Shown here piece after piece: positions 24,843 through 34,231 of a stretch of DNA of 64,000 nucleotides. How positions within the stretch are numbered: position 1 is the first letter of the stretch; each line of letters begins with the position of its first letter. Source of the DNA: Bryobacterales bacterium (GTDB lineage: Bacteria > Acidobacteriota > Terriglobia > Bryobacterales > Bryobacteraceae); NCBI GenBank assembly GCA_016789905.1, contig JAEUQC010000159.1:1-64000 (forward strand), given 5' to 3'. The translations under genes were made by a program, and so were the position numbers. The notes below the pieces were generated by a model that was given only the letters and a program-made list of their open reading frames with translations, was not told the DNA's origin and searched no databases.

Positions 24843-27800
24843 ATGTCATATCGAATTGCGACGGCGTGCGCTATCGCGATAGTTTTTTCGTCCGCGGTCC
24901 TTACCGCGCAGGTGGCTGGCAGGCTGTCGGGCACCATCCTTGACCCGACAGGGGCGCCCATCCCAAGCGCGACCATAAAGCTTTTCCTCGGCGGCGGCAA
25001 AGAAGCTGTGATTTCCGGTTCGTCCACAAGCGAGGGCACCTTCGTCCTCCCGTCCATCCGTCCGGAAAGCTACGATGTGACCGTGGAGGCCGCGGGCTTT
25101 CGCAAACAAACCGTGCGCGCCGTGAAGATCGATTCCGCGCAGGAAATTTCGCTCGGCGTCATCCGCATGGAAATCGGCTCGGTCACTGAAGTGGTGGAGG
25201 TTTCCGCCGCGGCCCAAGTGGTGCAGGTAAGCAACGCCGAGATTTCGGCCATCATTACCAAGGATCAGCTCGTCCGGCTGCCAACCATTAACCGCAGCCC
25301 CATCGCCTTGCTCTACACCCAGGCCGGTGTGAGCTCGACGAACCGGTCTAACACTGTAATCAACGGACTCCGAACCTCTTTTACCAATGTTACCCTCGAC
25401 GGCATCAACATTCAGGACAACTTCATTCGTAACAATGGTATCGATTATCAACCTAATCTGCTCTTGCTGGATCAAATCGCGGAAGTTAACGTAGGCACTT
25501 CTAACAATAACTCCGGCCTGAGCGGCGGCGCCAATCAGATCAATTTCGTCAGCCCCTCCGGCACCAACACCTACAAAGGCACCGTCTTCTGGTCCAACCG
25601 CAATAACATCGCCGCGGCGAACACCTGGTTCAACAACCGAGACCGCATCGCCCGGCCTTTCCTGAACCAGAATCAGGCCGGTGCCGCACTCGGCGGCTTC
25701 ATCAAGAAGGACAAGCTCTTCTTCTACACCAACTATGAAGCGTTCCGGCTGCGCCAGCAGACCACATTGAACCGCACCGTCCTCACCGAGGACGCCCGCC
25801 GTGGCATTTTCACCTACCAGTCCGGCAATACCGTCCGCAAAGTCAACGTGCTGCAGGCCGTGGGTGCGCAGGCGGACCCCGCCATCGCCCAGCTCATCTC
25901 GCTGGTTCCCGGGCCAGACAAGATCAATAACTTCCGCGTCGGCGATTCCAGCGACTCGCTGCTGCGCAACACGGCCGGGTACTCGTTCCTCGCGCGCAAC
26001 AACCGCACCAGGGACAACCTGCTAGGCAAAATCGACTATATCCTTTCCACCGCCAATACGTTCACCGGATCGTTCACGTGGAACCGCGACATTCTCGACC
26101 GCCCCGCCGACACCAACAATTTCGCCGCCGTTCCCGAGATATTCAATGACAATAGCTCCAAGTTATTCTCCGTCGCCTGGCGCTGGACGCCCTCGGCAAC
26201 AACCACCAACGAGTTGCGCGTCGGCGGCAATCTCGCGCCGGGAGTCTTCAACACCTCCAGCACCAACCCGGCATACTTCGTCACCGGCACCATTACCGGC
26301 ACCGGCACCGTTTTCAGCAACCCTCTAAACACCTTCCTGCCGCAGGGCCGCGACACGAATACCTATACGATTCAGGACAACGCCTCTACCTCCCGCGGAC
26401 GCCATACGCTGAACTACGGCTTTAACTTCCAGCGCATCACCAGCGCCCCGTTCAACGACGCTGGAATCGTCCCCACCTACACCCTCGCCGTTTCCGCCAA
26501 CAACCCGAACGGACTGAATGGCACACTGCTGCCCGGCGCCGCCGCCGCCGATATCACCGCCGCCAACAACCTGCTGGCTAATCTCGCCGGCTACGTCAGC
26601 GGTTTCACACAGAGCTTTAACGTCACCAGCCGCGATTCCGGCTTCGTAAAAGGCGCCACCAACCGGCGCAACTTCTCTCAAAACAACTGGGCCCTTTACT
26701 TTCAGGACAACTTCAAAATCCATCGTCGCCTTAGCGTCAACCTCGGTCTCCGCTACGAATACTTCACCATCCTCGACGAAAAGGACTCCCTGTTCCTGCT
26801 CCCCCGTTTGATCAACAACAACCCAGTTGAAACGCTGCTGGGCAACGCCACTTACGAGTTTGCCGGCAAATCCGCCGGACGCCCCTGGTATAACCCCGAC
26901 CGGAATAACTTCGGCCCGAACGTCGGGCTCGCCTGGGACGTTTTCGGCAACGGCAAAACGGCCCTCCGCGCCGGCTACTCCGTGAACTTCGTGAACGACG
27001 AAAACATCACCGGCATCCGCAACACCGTCACCACCAACCGTGGTCTGGCTGCCGACGCCACCGCCACCGGACTCAATGGTCGCATCGCCAGCCTTCCGGC
27101 CATTCCCACTCCAGCCTTCAAGGTCCCACGTACCACTGCCGACAATTACGCCCTCGATAGTCAGAACGCCCAGGGCCTCCCCGACCCGAACCTCCGCATG
27201 CCCTACGTGCAACAGTTCTCCTTCGGCGTGCAGCAGGAGATCAAAGGGATGATCGTGGAAGTCCGCTACGTCGGCAACCATGGCACAAAGCTCTTCCGTG
27301 CCTTCGACTTGAACCAGGTCGATATCAATCGCGACGGCTTCCTCGCCGATTTCAAAAAGGCCTATAACAACGGCGTTCTCGCGCAGGCCGCCGGATTGGG
27401 CTTCAATCCAGCGTTTAACGCCGCCGTCAATGGCAGCCAGCGTCTGCCCGCCTTTGACCGGCTTCAATTAGCCGGGAACCTTGGCAACGCCACCGTTCGC
27501 AATTTAATTCTGACGCAGCAGGCCGGCGAGTTGGCCAACATCTATCAGATCAGCGGTTACACCGGCGCGAATTTCTTCCCGAATCCGCTTGGCCTCGGGA
27601 TGAACATGATGACCAACTACAGCAACTCCAGCTACAACGCGTTGCAGGTAGAAGTGCGCCGGCGCCTACGCTCCGGCCTGAATATTCAGGGCAATTACAC
27701 CTACGGCAAGGTATTGAGCGATTCCATCGGCGATGGCCAAAACCGCTTTGAAGCATTCCTGGATTCGAACAATGCCAAAATCGAACGCGCGCGGGCCATC

Positions 27801-28436
27801 TTTGACCTGACGCATTCCTTCAAAGTGAACGGCTTCTACGAAGTCCCCCTCGGCCCCGGCCACCGCCTGTTCTCCGGAAATCCGTTCGCAAGCCGGGTTT
27901 TCGGCGGTTGGTTTGCCGGCAGTATTCTCACTTGGAACTCTGGCACGCCGTTCTCCATCCTCTCCGCGCGCGGTACGCTGAACCGTTCCGGCCGCTCCGC
28001 CAACAACACCGCGGTCACAACGCTTAACAAATCCCAACTGGACGAAGTCCTGCAATTCCGCATGACCGGCAGCGGCCCCTATATGGTTTCCGCCTCCGCC
28101 ATCGGCCCGGACGGGCGCGCCGTCGCCGCCGATGGCGTCGCACCCTTCTCCGGCCAGGTCTTCTTCCAGCCCGGCGCCGGTGAACTCGGCAGCCTCCAAC
28201 GCCGCATGTTCTCCGGGCCTACTAACTTCAACCTCGACTTCTCCCTGCAGAAGACGACGAAAATCACCGAACGCCAGTCCATCGAGTTCCGCATGGATTC
28301 GTCGAACATCCTGAACCATCCGACCTTCGATGTCTCCGGCGATTTCAACGTCACCTCCGCCACCTTCGGCCGCCTTACCAGCGGTGGCATCTCGGGTAGA
28401 CGGCTGATCCAGTTCGGATTGTTCTACCGCTTCTAA
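24843..28436 (+). CDS. TonB-dependent receptor-like protein with carboxypeptidase-regulatory domain
   Basis: From the ATG at 24843 (MSYRIATACAIAIVFSSAVL, preceded by GAGGG about 8 nt upstream) the protein has 1197 residues. A signal peptide is followed by a CarboxypepD_reg/Cna-B-like domain (AGRLSGTILDPTGAPIPSAT), a plug (VNGLRTSFTNVTLDGINIQD), and a long outer-membrane beta-barrel ending in FYRF. This Oar/SusC-like type is hugely expanded in Acidobacteriota and is thought to take up large substrates such as glycans or peptides. No SusD partner is present. The longer frame from 24759 has no ribosome binding site and would add a non-signal leader. Confidence 0.9.
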   Translation: MSYRIATACAIAIVFSSAVLTAQVAGRLSGTILDPTGAPIPSATIKLFLGGGKEAVISGSSTSEGTFVLPSIRPESYDVTVEAAGFRKQTVRAVKIDSAQEISLGVIRMEIGSVTEVVEVSAAAQVVQVSNAEISAIITKDQLVRLPTINRSPIALLYTQAGVSSTNRSNTVINGLRTSFTNVTLDGINIQDNFIRNNGIDYQPNLLLLDQIAEVNVGTSNNNSGLSGGANQINFVSPSGTNTYKGTVFWSNRNNIAAANTWFNNRDRIARPFLNQNQAGAALGGFIKKDKLFFYTNYEAFRLRQQTTLNRTVLTEDARRGIFTYQSGNTVRKVNVLQAVGAQADPAIAQLISLVPGPDKINNFRVGDSSDSLLRNTAGYSFLARNNRTRDNLLGKIDYILSTANTFTGSFTWNRDILDRPADTNNFAAVPEIFNDNSSKLFSVAWRWTPSATTTNELRVGGNLAPGVFNTSSTNPAYFVTGTITGTGTVFSNPLNTFLPQGRDTNTYTIQDNASTSRGRHTLNYGFNFQRITSAPFNDAGIVPTYTLAVSANNPNGLNGTLLPGAAAADITAANNLLANLAGYVSGFTQSFNVTSRDSGFVKGATNRRNFSQNNWALYFQDNFKIHRRLSVNLGLRYEYFTILDEKDSLFLLPRLINNNPVETLLGNATYEFAGKSAGRPWYNPDRNNFGPNVGLAWDVFGNGKTALRAGYSVNFVNDENITGIRNTVTTNRGLAADATATGLNGRIASLPAIPTPAFKVPRTTADNYALDSQNAQGLPDPNLRMPYVQQFSFGVQQEIKGMIVEVRYVGNHGTKLFRAFDLNQVDINRDGFLADFKKAYNNGVLAQAAGLGFNPAFNAAVNGSQRLPAFDRLQLAGNLGNATVRNLILTQQAGELANIYQISGYTGANFFPNPLGLGMNMMTNYSNSSYNALQVEVRRRLRSGLNIQGNYTYGKVLSDSIGDGQNRFEAFLDSNNAKIERARAIFDLTHSFKVNGFYEVPLGPGHRLFSGNPFASRVFGGWFAGSILTWNSGTPFSILSARGTLNRSGRSANNTAVTTLNKSQLDEVLQFRMTGSGPYMVSASAIGPDGRAVAADGVAPFSGQVFFQPGAGELGSLQRRMFSGPTNFNLDFSLQKTTKITERQSIEFRMDSSNILNHPTFDVSGDFNVTSATFGRLTSGGISGRRLIQFGLFYRF

Positions 28437-28444
28437 ACGCCCCA

Positions 28445-28489
28445 GGAAGGCCAGCCGGTGGCTGAAAATAACCACCCTGTTGGCCTTCC
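28445..28489 (+). terminator. Hairpin after the TonB-type receptor gene
   Basis: GGAAGGCCA (28445-28453) pairs with TGGCCTTCC (28481-28489), and inside it GGTGG (28457-28461) pairs with CCACC (28472-28476). It begins 9 bp after the receptor stop. No T run follows, so it may be a weak terminator or a 3'-end stabiliser. Confidence 0.45.
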
Positions 28490-28588
28490 ACCACTCCCCG
28501 CCCCGTTCCCATCCGCGCAATCCCCAACAAAATCAACTGTTTGCCAATTGGCAGCCCAATTGCCTATTCACCAAGTGGGAGAACCTCC

Positions 28589-29551
28589 ATGAAACGGCAA
28601 TTCCTAGTCAACACAACCGCCGCTCTGTTCGCGGCCTCCGCCTGGGCGCAGCAAGCGCCAGAGTCCACTCCGGCGCCTGCCCCAGCAGTTGCTGAGGAAC
28701 AGCAACAGCAAACACCCCCCTCCGGCGCCTGGCGCCGCGCCGACGCGGGCGCCCCCCAAGCCCCGCCCGTTGATCGCGGTCTCCAATCCCAGATCATCCT
28801 CCCCGCCGGCGCCTGGGTTCGCATCCGTGTCGATCAGCCCCTCTCCAGCGACCGCAGCCAGGCCGGCGACGGCTTCAGCGGCACCTTAACACAGCCCATC
28901 ATCGCCGATGGCTACGTCATCGCCCATCGTGGCCAGACCATCGAAGGCCGCGTCACCGAAGCCATCAAGGCAGGTAAGGCGAAGGGCACTTCCCGCCTTG
29001 GCCTCGAACTCACGGAAATCGGCCTGGTGGACGGTCAGCAAATGCCCGTTCGCACCCAACTGGTCGAATATAACGGCGGCACTTCGAAAGGCCGTGACGC
29101 CACCGCCGTCGGCGCCACCACCGGCGCCGGCGCGGCCATCGGCGCGGCGGCCGCAGGGGGCGTTGGCGCCGCCATCGGTGCAGCGGCGGGCGCTGTCGCC
29201 TCCGGCATCGGCGTCCTGGCCACCCGCGGCCGCGCCACGGAGATCTACCCGGAAACCGTCGTCACTTTCCGCACCATCGCTCCCATCACCATCTCCACAG
29301 AACGCGCTCCCCACGCCTTCCAGGCCGTCCGCCAGACGGACTATGAATCACGCACGCTGGACCGCCGCCCCGCGCCGCAGCCGCGCCCTTCGCTCCTCTG
29401 GGGGTATGATCCGTTCCTCTATGGCGGAGGCTGGTGGGGTCCGGGCTTCGGTTCCTATTGGGGCCCAGGCTTCTACGGCGGCTCCCGCATTTTCATCGGC
29501 GGCGGCGGCTTCCGCGGTGGTGGCTTCCGGGGCGGCGGCCGGCGGCGTTAG
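28589..29551 (+). CDS. Secreted glycine-zipper protein of unknown function
   Basis: The start chosen is ATG 28589 (MKRQFLVNTTAALFAASAWA), which gives a signal peptide; the ORF continues upstream without one. The 320-residue protein has a Pro/Gln-rich linker, a beta-rich domain (VRIRVDQPLSSDRSQAGDGF, then YVIAHRGQTIEGRVTEA), a Gly/Ala zipper segment (AAIGAAAAGGVGAAIGAAAG) that could insert in a membrane, and a C-terminal Gly/Trp/Tyr/Phe-rich tail ending GGGRRR. Similar proteins are common in Acidobacteriota but uncharacterised. An outer-membrane or surface role is a guess. Confidence 0.82.
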   Translation: MKRQFLVNTTAALFAASAWAQQAPESTPAPAPAVAEEQQQQTPPSGAWRRADAGAPQAPPVDRGLQSQIILPAGAWVRIRVDQPLSSDRSQAGDGFSGTLTQPIIADGYVIAHRGQTIEGRVTEAIKAGKAKGTSRLGLELTEIGLVDGQQMPVRTQLVEYNGGTSKGRDATAVGATTGAGAAIGAAAAGGVGAAIGAAAGAVASGIGVLATRGRATEIYPETVVTFRTIAPITISTERAPHAFQAVRQTDYESRTLDRRPAPQPRPSLLWGYDPFLYGGGWWGPGFGSYWGPGFYGGSRIFIGGGGFRGGGFRGGGRRR

Positions 29552-29564
29552 ACAATAGGGGGGA

Positions 29565-30281
29565 GTGCACCGCCGCATCCCCACACGCAATCAAACCGGA
29601 TGGGCCTCCAACCAGCTCAATGAGGTTAGTGAGCGGTTCGTGGCCCATTGCCGTTCCGTCTCCTTGCCGGTCCTCGATATTGGCGCCGCTTTCGGCCTCG
29701 CCTCTTTGGCCGCTCTCGACTCGGGAGCCACTGTCATCGCCAACGATCTCGAACCCGCCCATCTCGCCGAAATTGCCAGCGCCGTCCCCCCCGCCCACGC
29801 CGCCAGACTCATACTCATCCCCGGCCGCTTCCCCCGCCAGCTCCGCTTCGCCGCAAACAGCCTTTCGGCCGTACACGCTTCCAACGTCTTCCACTTTCTT
29901 ACCGGGCCCCAACTGGAACTCGGTCTGTCTTCCATCGCCCACTGGCTCGCCCCGGGCGGCCGCCTGTTCGTGCAAGCCGCCACACCGTGGCAGAAGCCCT
30001 TTCAGGCATTTGTACCGGTCTTTGAGGAGCGCCAGGCCCTCCGCGCCCCCTGGCCCGGCTGGATGGAAAACACCAAGGAATACTCCTCTCACCGGCGCTT
30101 AAGCCAGATCCCGCCCAGCCTCCATCTGCTGGACAGTCAGACTCTTCGCCACGCCGCCGAAGCCGCCGGCCTGGCCGTCGAAGACGCCTGGCTGTATCGC
30201 CGCCGCGACCTTCCCGCCAGCCTCTTTCTCGACGGCCGCGAATGCGCCGGACTCATTGCCGGAAAACCACGGAAATCCTAA
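29565..30281 (+). CDS. Class I SAM-dependent methyltransferase
   Basis: The 238-residue protein has motif I VLDIGAAFGLAS (Gly40 and Gly44 in the SAM loop), an acidic residue after strand 2 (IANDLEPAHL), and a post-strand-4 segment AVHASNVFHFLTGPQLELGL followed by LAPGGRLFVQA. This is a Methyltransf_11/25-type fold. The substrate is not identifiable. The GTG at 29565 follows a G-rich run almost without spacing, so the exact start is uncertain. It lies 13 bp after the glycine-zipper gene. Confidence 0.82.
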   Translation: MHRRIPTRNQTGWASNQLNEVSERFVAHCRSVSLPVLDIGAAFGLASLAALDSGATVIANDLEPAHLAEIASAVPPAHAARLILIPGRFPRQLRFAANSLSAVHASNVFHFLTGPQLELGLSSIAHWLAPGGRLFVQAATPWQKPFQAFVPVFEERQALRAPWPGWMENTKEYSSHRRLSQIPPSLHLLDSQTLRHAAEAAGLAVEDAWLYRRRDLPASLFLDGRECAGLIAGKPRKS

Positions 30282-30324
30282 GACCGCGCCCCGCCGTACC
30301 GATACACAAAGTAGGCCGTCGATT

Positions 30325-30741
30325 ATGATTTCCATTACCTTCTCCAGTACCGCGTCCGAAGAACATAACGGCATTTCTCTGCTCCGAATGGTGCAAAAGT
30401 GCCGCGCCGTCAACCAGCGCTGGGACGTCACCGGCATGATGTTGTATAAGGACGGAGCGTTCCTGCAGGTTCTCGAAGGGCCGGATCGCGCGATCGGGAG
30501 CCTCATGCAAAGCGTTCAGACAGACCCTCGGCATTTCGGCGTAGTCGTTCTTAGCGAAGAGCCCTTGGCTGAGCGCGAATACCCCGACTGGTCCATGGCA
30601 TTTCACAATCTCGACACTGCCGCTTCACAGTCCGTCCCGGGCTACGCCCCGTTTGAACCCCTTGCGCTCAACGGCCCCGAGTTCCAATCCGATCCGGACC
30701 TGGCGCAGGACCTCCTGGCGCTATTCCGCAACCAGCTTTAG
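30325..30741 (+). CDS. BLUF-domain protein with Phe at the photoactive Tyr position
   Basis: The ATG at 30325 gives a 138-residue stand-alone BLUF protein, a flavin-based blue-light sensor fold. Against AppA (Tyr21, Ser23, Asn45, Gln63, Trp104, Met106) this protein has Phe6, Ser8, Asn30, Gln48, Trp89 and Met91, with identical spacing throughout. Only the Tyr is replaced, in SITFSSTAS. Other BLUF landmarks include NQRWDVTGMMLY, FLQVLEGP, DPRHFGVVVL and YPDWSMAF. There is no output domain beyond about 45 C-terminal residues. The open frame to 30256 would overlap the methyltransferase gene. The stop codon overlaps that of the convergent hydrolase gene. Confidence 0.9.
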   Translation: MISITFSSTASEEHNGISLLRMVQKCRAVNQRWDVTGMMLYKDGAFLQVLEGPDRAIGSLMQSVQTDPRHFGVVVLSEEPLAEREYPDWSMAFHNLDTAASQSVPGYAPFEPLALNGPEFQSDPDLAQDLLALFRNQL

Positions 30742-31826
30742 CGTGGCCCTCGCGCCGGCGCCGCCACAAACGCCGCAGAATCTTTCGCCGCTTTGGTTTC
30801 CACGCCCGGTTTTCCCAAGAATCCCAAGTCGCGAAACCAGTCGATGAACCGGTACTGCCAGGTCCCAAGCGGAATCCCGTTTCTATCCGTCAGTCCGCCC
30901 GACATGCGGCTCCCGTCAGGCAGCGCGTCGCCCGGGTGGCGGCCGTTCCCGTACAGGTGGATCTCGTTGTTCGGTACTCCCGCGGTCAGCATCGCACTGT
31001 AGTAGTCCATGGCCCAGATGGCGTGCATCCGGTCGCCGGGTCCGCCGCTGGCAATAAACCCCGGCGGCGCATTCCGGGGAATCGCCGGCGCCGTGCGGTT
31101 GCGCGCGAATGGCGTTGGCCCTGGATAGATGATCCCCACAAAATCCGGCCGAGAGGAAACACCTGCCAACGGGTCGCCCGCGCCGCTGTTCTGCTTGTCG
31201 AACTCTTCAAATAGCACCGCCGCCGGAGAGGATAGCTCCGCCCCGGCCGAAAACCCCATAATGCCGATCTTCTTCGGGTCGATGTTCCATTCCTTGGCGT
31301 ACGCCCGCACCATCCGGATCGCCTGCAGCGCGTCGTTCACCGCGTCCACCTCGGCCTTGTACCCATCGTTGCGCAGCCGGTTGCGCAGTATCACCGTATT
31401 CACGCCATAGTTGTAGAAGAACGGCACGAAATCGGCGCTTTCCCCGCCAACGTTCAGCGTGCGATGTCCCCCGCCCGCCGCCAGTATCACCGCCGCCCCG
31501 GTGTTAATCCCCCGCTCCACCAGATGAACTTCAATCGACGGATTGTGAATATTCACAATACTGCTGATCCGCCCCGGCACCGCCAGGCTCATGTTGTACT
31601 TTTCGGCCTCTCGCACTTTGTCCGCTTTCAGAAACGGCGACCCCGCCGGATACAGCGGCACCACCACCCCTCCGGGAAGGATCGCTTGGGGCGCGTAGGC
31701 CCCCTCCGTCACCGGCCCCGGTTTCGGCACGCCCATTGGCGCCGGCAAAGGCGGCAGCGCCGGATTCTGCGCCATCAATGTCGCCGAAAGCAAAATCACT
31801 GCGAATAGAAATGTGCGTTCCTGCAT
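30738..31826 (-). CDS. Secreted alpha/beta hydrolase (esterase/xylanase-like)
   Basis: From the ATG at 31826 (MQERTFLFAVILLSATLMAQ, a signal peptide) the protein has 362 residues. It shows an oxyanion-loop-like VILAAGGGH and a nucleophile elbow GFSAGAE with Ser193, then a probable His in YGNGRHPGDA near the C-terminus. This matches BD-FAE/acetyl-xylan-esterase-type hydrolases that act on esterified polysaccharides. The longer frame to 32018 is a shadow of the upstream gene. It probably shares an operon with the L,D-transpeptidase-like and FAD-oxidoreductase genes. Confidence 0.86.
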   Translation of the reverse strand: MQERTFLFAVILLSATLMAQNPALPPLPAPMGVPKPGPVTEGAYAPQAILPGGVVVPLYPAGSPFLKADKVREAEKYNMSLAVPGRISSIVNIHNPSIEVHLVERGINTGAAVILAAGGGHRTLNVGGESADFVPFFYNYGVNTVILRNRLRNDGYKAEVDAVNDALQAIRMVRAYAKEWNIDPKKIGIMGFSAGAELSSPAAVLFEEFDKQNSGAGDPLAGVSSRPDFVGIIYPGPTPFARNRTAPAIPRNAPPGFIASGGPGDRMHAIWAMDYYSAMLTAGVPNNEIHLYGNGRHPGDALPDGSRMSGGLTDRNGIPLGTWQYRFIDWFRDLGFLGKPGVETKAAKDSAAFVAAPARGPR

Positions 31827-32595
31827 AAGAAGTAACACTGTATCTCGAATTACCTCCGTCACGCCGCAGCCACACGCGCGACGTATCCACCACCACCACA
31901 TACCGCCCCGCCCAAGGTGTCGGCCGCCAGTCCCCACGCAGTACCAACGGCCGCTTCCCCTCCTGCACCGCCCTCTGGTAGTCAGCGTCCAAGATGCCAT
32001 ACCGGTCCAGAAACACATTCAGCGTGGACGGAATCCGCACGCAGCCCTTCGAGTGGCGTTCGCCCAGCCGGGGCTCCAGCGCCACCGGGTCCGTCGCATG
32101 GATCTGGAAGCGGATATCCATCTCGCGCCGGTCGCCCCATCCTTTTTGCGCCCGTGTCCAACCCAGGTCAAACACCCGCATCCCCTTCACGCCGTAGCCC
32201 CGGATGCCGTACTCGTTCCGCGTCCCTTCGGCCCGGTAATCCGGATTGTCCAGCGTATGGGCAAAAATACCTACCGGAGTTTCAAAATAGTCAAATCGAC
32301 CAGGTTTCCCGGTCGATACGGGCGACGCTCCAATCAAGTGCCATCCCCCATCCATCGCCCGCCAGAACACTGCCGCCAATTGCACGGCCTGCGCCCGGTC
32401 CACGAGCAGCGCGAATTGCCCCGGCACCAGTTCCGGTGCCGCCTTCAGGTATCGCGCGTAGAAATCGGCCTCCGCGCTGGAAAGCGCCACCCGCCGGTCC
32501 ACCTCCGCCGCGTACCCAGCGGCCAGGCCCCGCCCGTCTTCCGCCGCCAGCAGCGGCAATACGGCCACTCCCAACAGAATCGTCGTCCGGCACAT
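31531..32595 (-). CDS. Secreted YkuD-type L,D-transpeptidase-like protein, 3' end runs into the next gene
   Basis: A signal peptide (MCRTTILLGVAVLPLLAAED) precedes a YkuD-type catalytic domain with His166 (FQIHATDPV) and Cys185 in RHSKGCVRIP. Such enzymes cross-link peptidoglycan peptides or attach proteins to them. The recognisable protein ends around residue 240-256. The frame then continues for about 98 codons out of phase through the start of the hydrolase gene before a stop at 31531. That tail is Gly/Ala-rich and looks like a shadow translation. A lost stop codon or an indel near 31830-31870 is likely, so the true end is uncertain. Confidence 0.8.
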   Translation of the reverse strand: MCRTTILLGVAVLPLLAAEDGRGLAAGYAAEVDRRVALSSAEADFYARYLKAAPELVPGQFALLVDRAQAVQLAAVFWRAMDGGWHLIGASPVSTGKPGRFDYFETPVGIFAHTLDNPDYRAEGTRNEYGIRGYGVKGMRVFDLGWTRAQKGWGDRREMDIRFQIHATDPVALEPRLGERHSKGCVRIPSTLNVFLDRYGILDADYQRAVQEGKRPLVLRGDWRPTPWAGRYVVVVDTSRVWLRRDGGNSRYSVTSYAGTHISIRSDFAFGDIDGAESGAAAFAGANGRAETGAGDGGGLRAPSDPSRRGGGAAVSGGVAVSESGQSARGRKVQHEPGGAGADQQYCEYSQSVD

Positions 32596-32638
32596 GCCAA
32601 TTCCCCTGCAAACGCAGGTCCAATCGGCACCGCTCCAC

Positions 32639-34228
32639 TCACGGCGTCTTCGCCGGCGCCAGGTTCAATCCCACCACCTGCCCGTCCCGCACCAGCCGTT
32701 CCCGCAACGCTGCATAGGCAACCTCCTGCACCGCCGTCCCCTGCTCCACCGCCAGCGCCGCCGCCGCGCCCGCAGCCTGGCCCAACGCCAGAAACGTCTG
32801 CTCCAGCCGTATCGCGCCGTAGGCCACGTGCGACGACGACACGCACGTCGGCGTCAACAAATTCACCGCCTCCCCGCGCCGTGGTGTCATCGCCCGGTAC
32901 GAGATTCCGAACGGCCCCCAGTTATTGTCGTCGAACACGAAGCCTTCGTTGTAGGCCGCTCCGTCGCGCACAATGCGCCGCACGCTGTGCGTATCGGTGG
33001 GCCAAAACGCCACCGCCACCGGGTCGGCCACCGGCACCGGATTCACTCGCCGCGTATGCCATTCTGTGATCACGTAATCAGAAACCATCCGCCGCCCGTC
33101 GCGCACATACAACTGCCGCGGCCAGTGGCCATTATCGGCGAACTCATCTTTCGGCAGCCCCCACTGGCTCCATTCGGCGCGCGTCGCCGCCGGTATCTCC
33201 GGGTCGTTCGCCAATACCCATAGCAGGCCCTGCGTGAATTGACGGTGTTCCCGCAGTATGCGCTCTCGCGTCGCATGCGTTCCGTTCGGCCATTCCCGGT
33301 TCATCCCGTACAGATTCGCCGATAGGTCATGCCAGCTCCCTTGGTCCGTCTTCCCGTTCGGCAGCCGCCCCTGCGGCGTCCAGAGTTTGCCGCCCGCCTT
33401 CACGTAACGAAAGTAGATCTCGTATTGCGACCGGTCGAAACCCGCTGGCTTGGCAAACGGAACGCGGTTCGCCGGGTCGCGCGTCAAACAGAGCCGAAAA
33501 CAGAATGCTTGAATGTTCGTGTCCCCCGCGCCCGGCGTGCCCAGCGGCTCATCTTGAATCGTGGCAATCAATCCACTGCGGGGGTCCCCCGGCACGCGAT
33601 ACGGGTCCACGCGCACTTGAAACTGCGCGTGCGTCGTCTCCGCGCGGACGCCATTCTTCGTCTCCCCGTACTTCGCGTTCGCTTCCCTGCCCCACGTCGT
33701 CTCCACGCCCGCCGCCACTAGCAGGTCCCCCTCCATCGTGGCGTCAATAAAAACTTTCCCCGCAACGCGCATACCGGATTCGGTCACCAACATGGAGATC
33801 GCCCGCGTCCCCGTGCGAAACGCCACCGCCTTCGCCAACGGCTCCCGCAGCCGCTGCCCTTTGTGGACAACAACACCCGCCTCCCGCAGCCAATCGGCAA
33901 ACACCTCCTCCGCCACATGTGGCTCGTACTTGTACACAGGCCCGGCCTGTCCATACTTCTTCCCGATTCGCTGATAGAACTCCGCCGCCAATCCGCCCAC
34001 CGCCGTATCGTTCCGGAACCAGTGATTGTTGATGTCCGCCGAACCGAGCCCCTCCACCGTAATCCCGCCAATGTGCGCCTCCGGCGCGACCAGTTCCACC
34101 GTCCTCCCCATCCGCCGCAGTTGCACCGCTGCCGACACGCCTGCCGCCGTCCCGCCATAGATCACCACATCCGGCACCGCCGCGCCGGCCGCCAGCGCCG
34201 CCGCCATCAACCAGCAGAAAATTCGCAT
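32639..34228 (-). CDS. Secreted FAD-dependent oxidoreductase (FAD_oxidored type)
   Basis: The 529-residue protein has a signal peptide (MRIFCWLMAAALAAGAAV) and directly after it a Rossmann motif, DVVIYGGTAAGVSAAVQL, followed by APEAHIGGITVEGLGSAD, the conserved start of the FAD_oxidored family. LLTPTCVSSSHVAYGAIRLE and FLALGQAAGAAAALAVEQG close the FAD site. Substrates are unknown. The family is common beside polysaccharide-degradation genes in Acidobacteriota and Planctomycetota. It lies 3 bp after the TonB-type receptor gene, so uptake and oxidation may be linked. Confidence 0.9.
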   Translation of the reverse strand: MRIFCWLMAAALAAGAAVPDVVIYGGTAAGVSAAVQLRRMGRTVELVAPEAHIGGITVEGLGSADINNHWFRNDTAVGGLAAEFYQRIGKKYGQAGPVYKYEPHVAEEVFADWLREAGVVVHKGQRLREPLAKAVAFRTGTRAISMLVTESGMRVAGKVFIDATMEGDLLVAAGVETTWGREANAKYGETKNGVRAETTHAQFQVRVDPYRVPGDPRSGLIATIQDEPLGTPGAGDTNIQAFCFRLCLTRDPANRVPFAKPAGFDRSQYEIYFRYVKAGGKLWTPQGRLPNGKTDQGSWHDLSANLYGMNREWPNGTHATRERILREHRQFTQGLLWVLANDPEIPAATRAEWSQWGLPKDEFADNGHWPRQLYVRDGRRMVSDYVITEWHTRRVNPVPVADPVAVAFWPTDTHSVRRIVRDGAAYNEGFVFDDNNWGPFGISYRAMTPRRGEAVNLLTPTCVSSSHVAYGAIRLEQTFLALGQAAGAAAALAVEQGTAVQEVAYAALRERLVRDGQVVGLNLAPAKTP

Positions 34229-34231
34229 CCC

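Noticed and set aside
29140..29220. Gly/Ala-rich coding stretch read as a DNA repeat
   Set aside because: The GC-rich repetition is explained by a glycine-zipper segment in the secreted protein; the codons vary.
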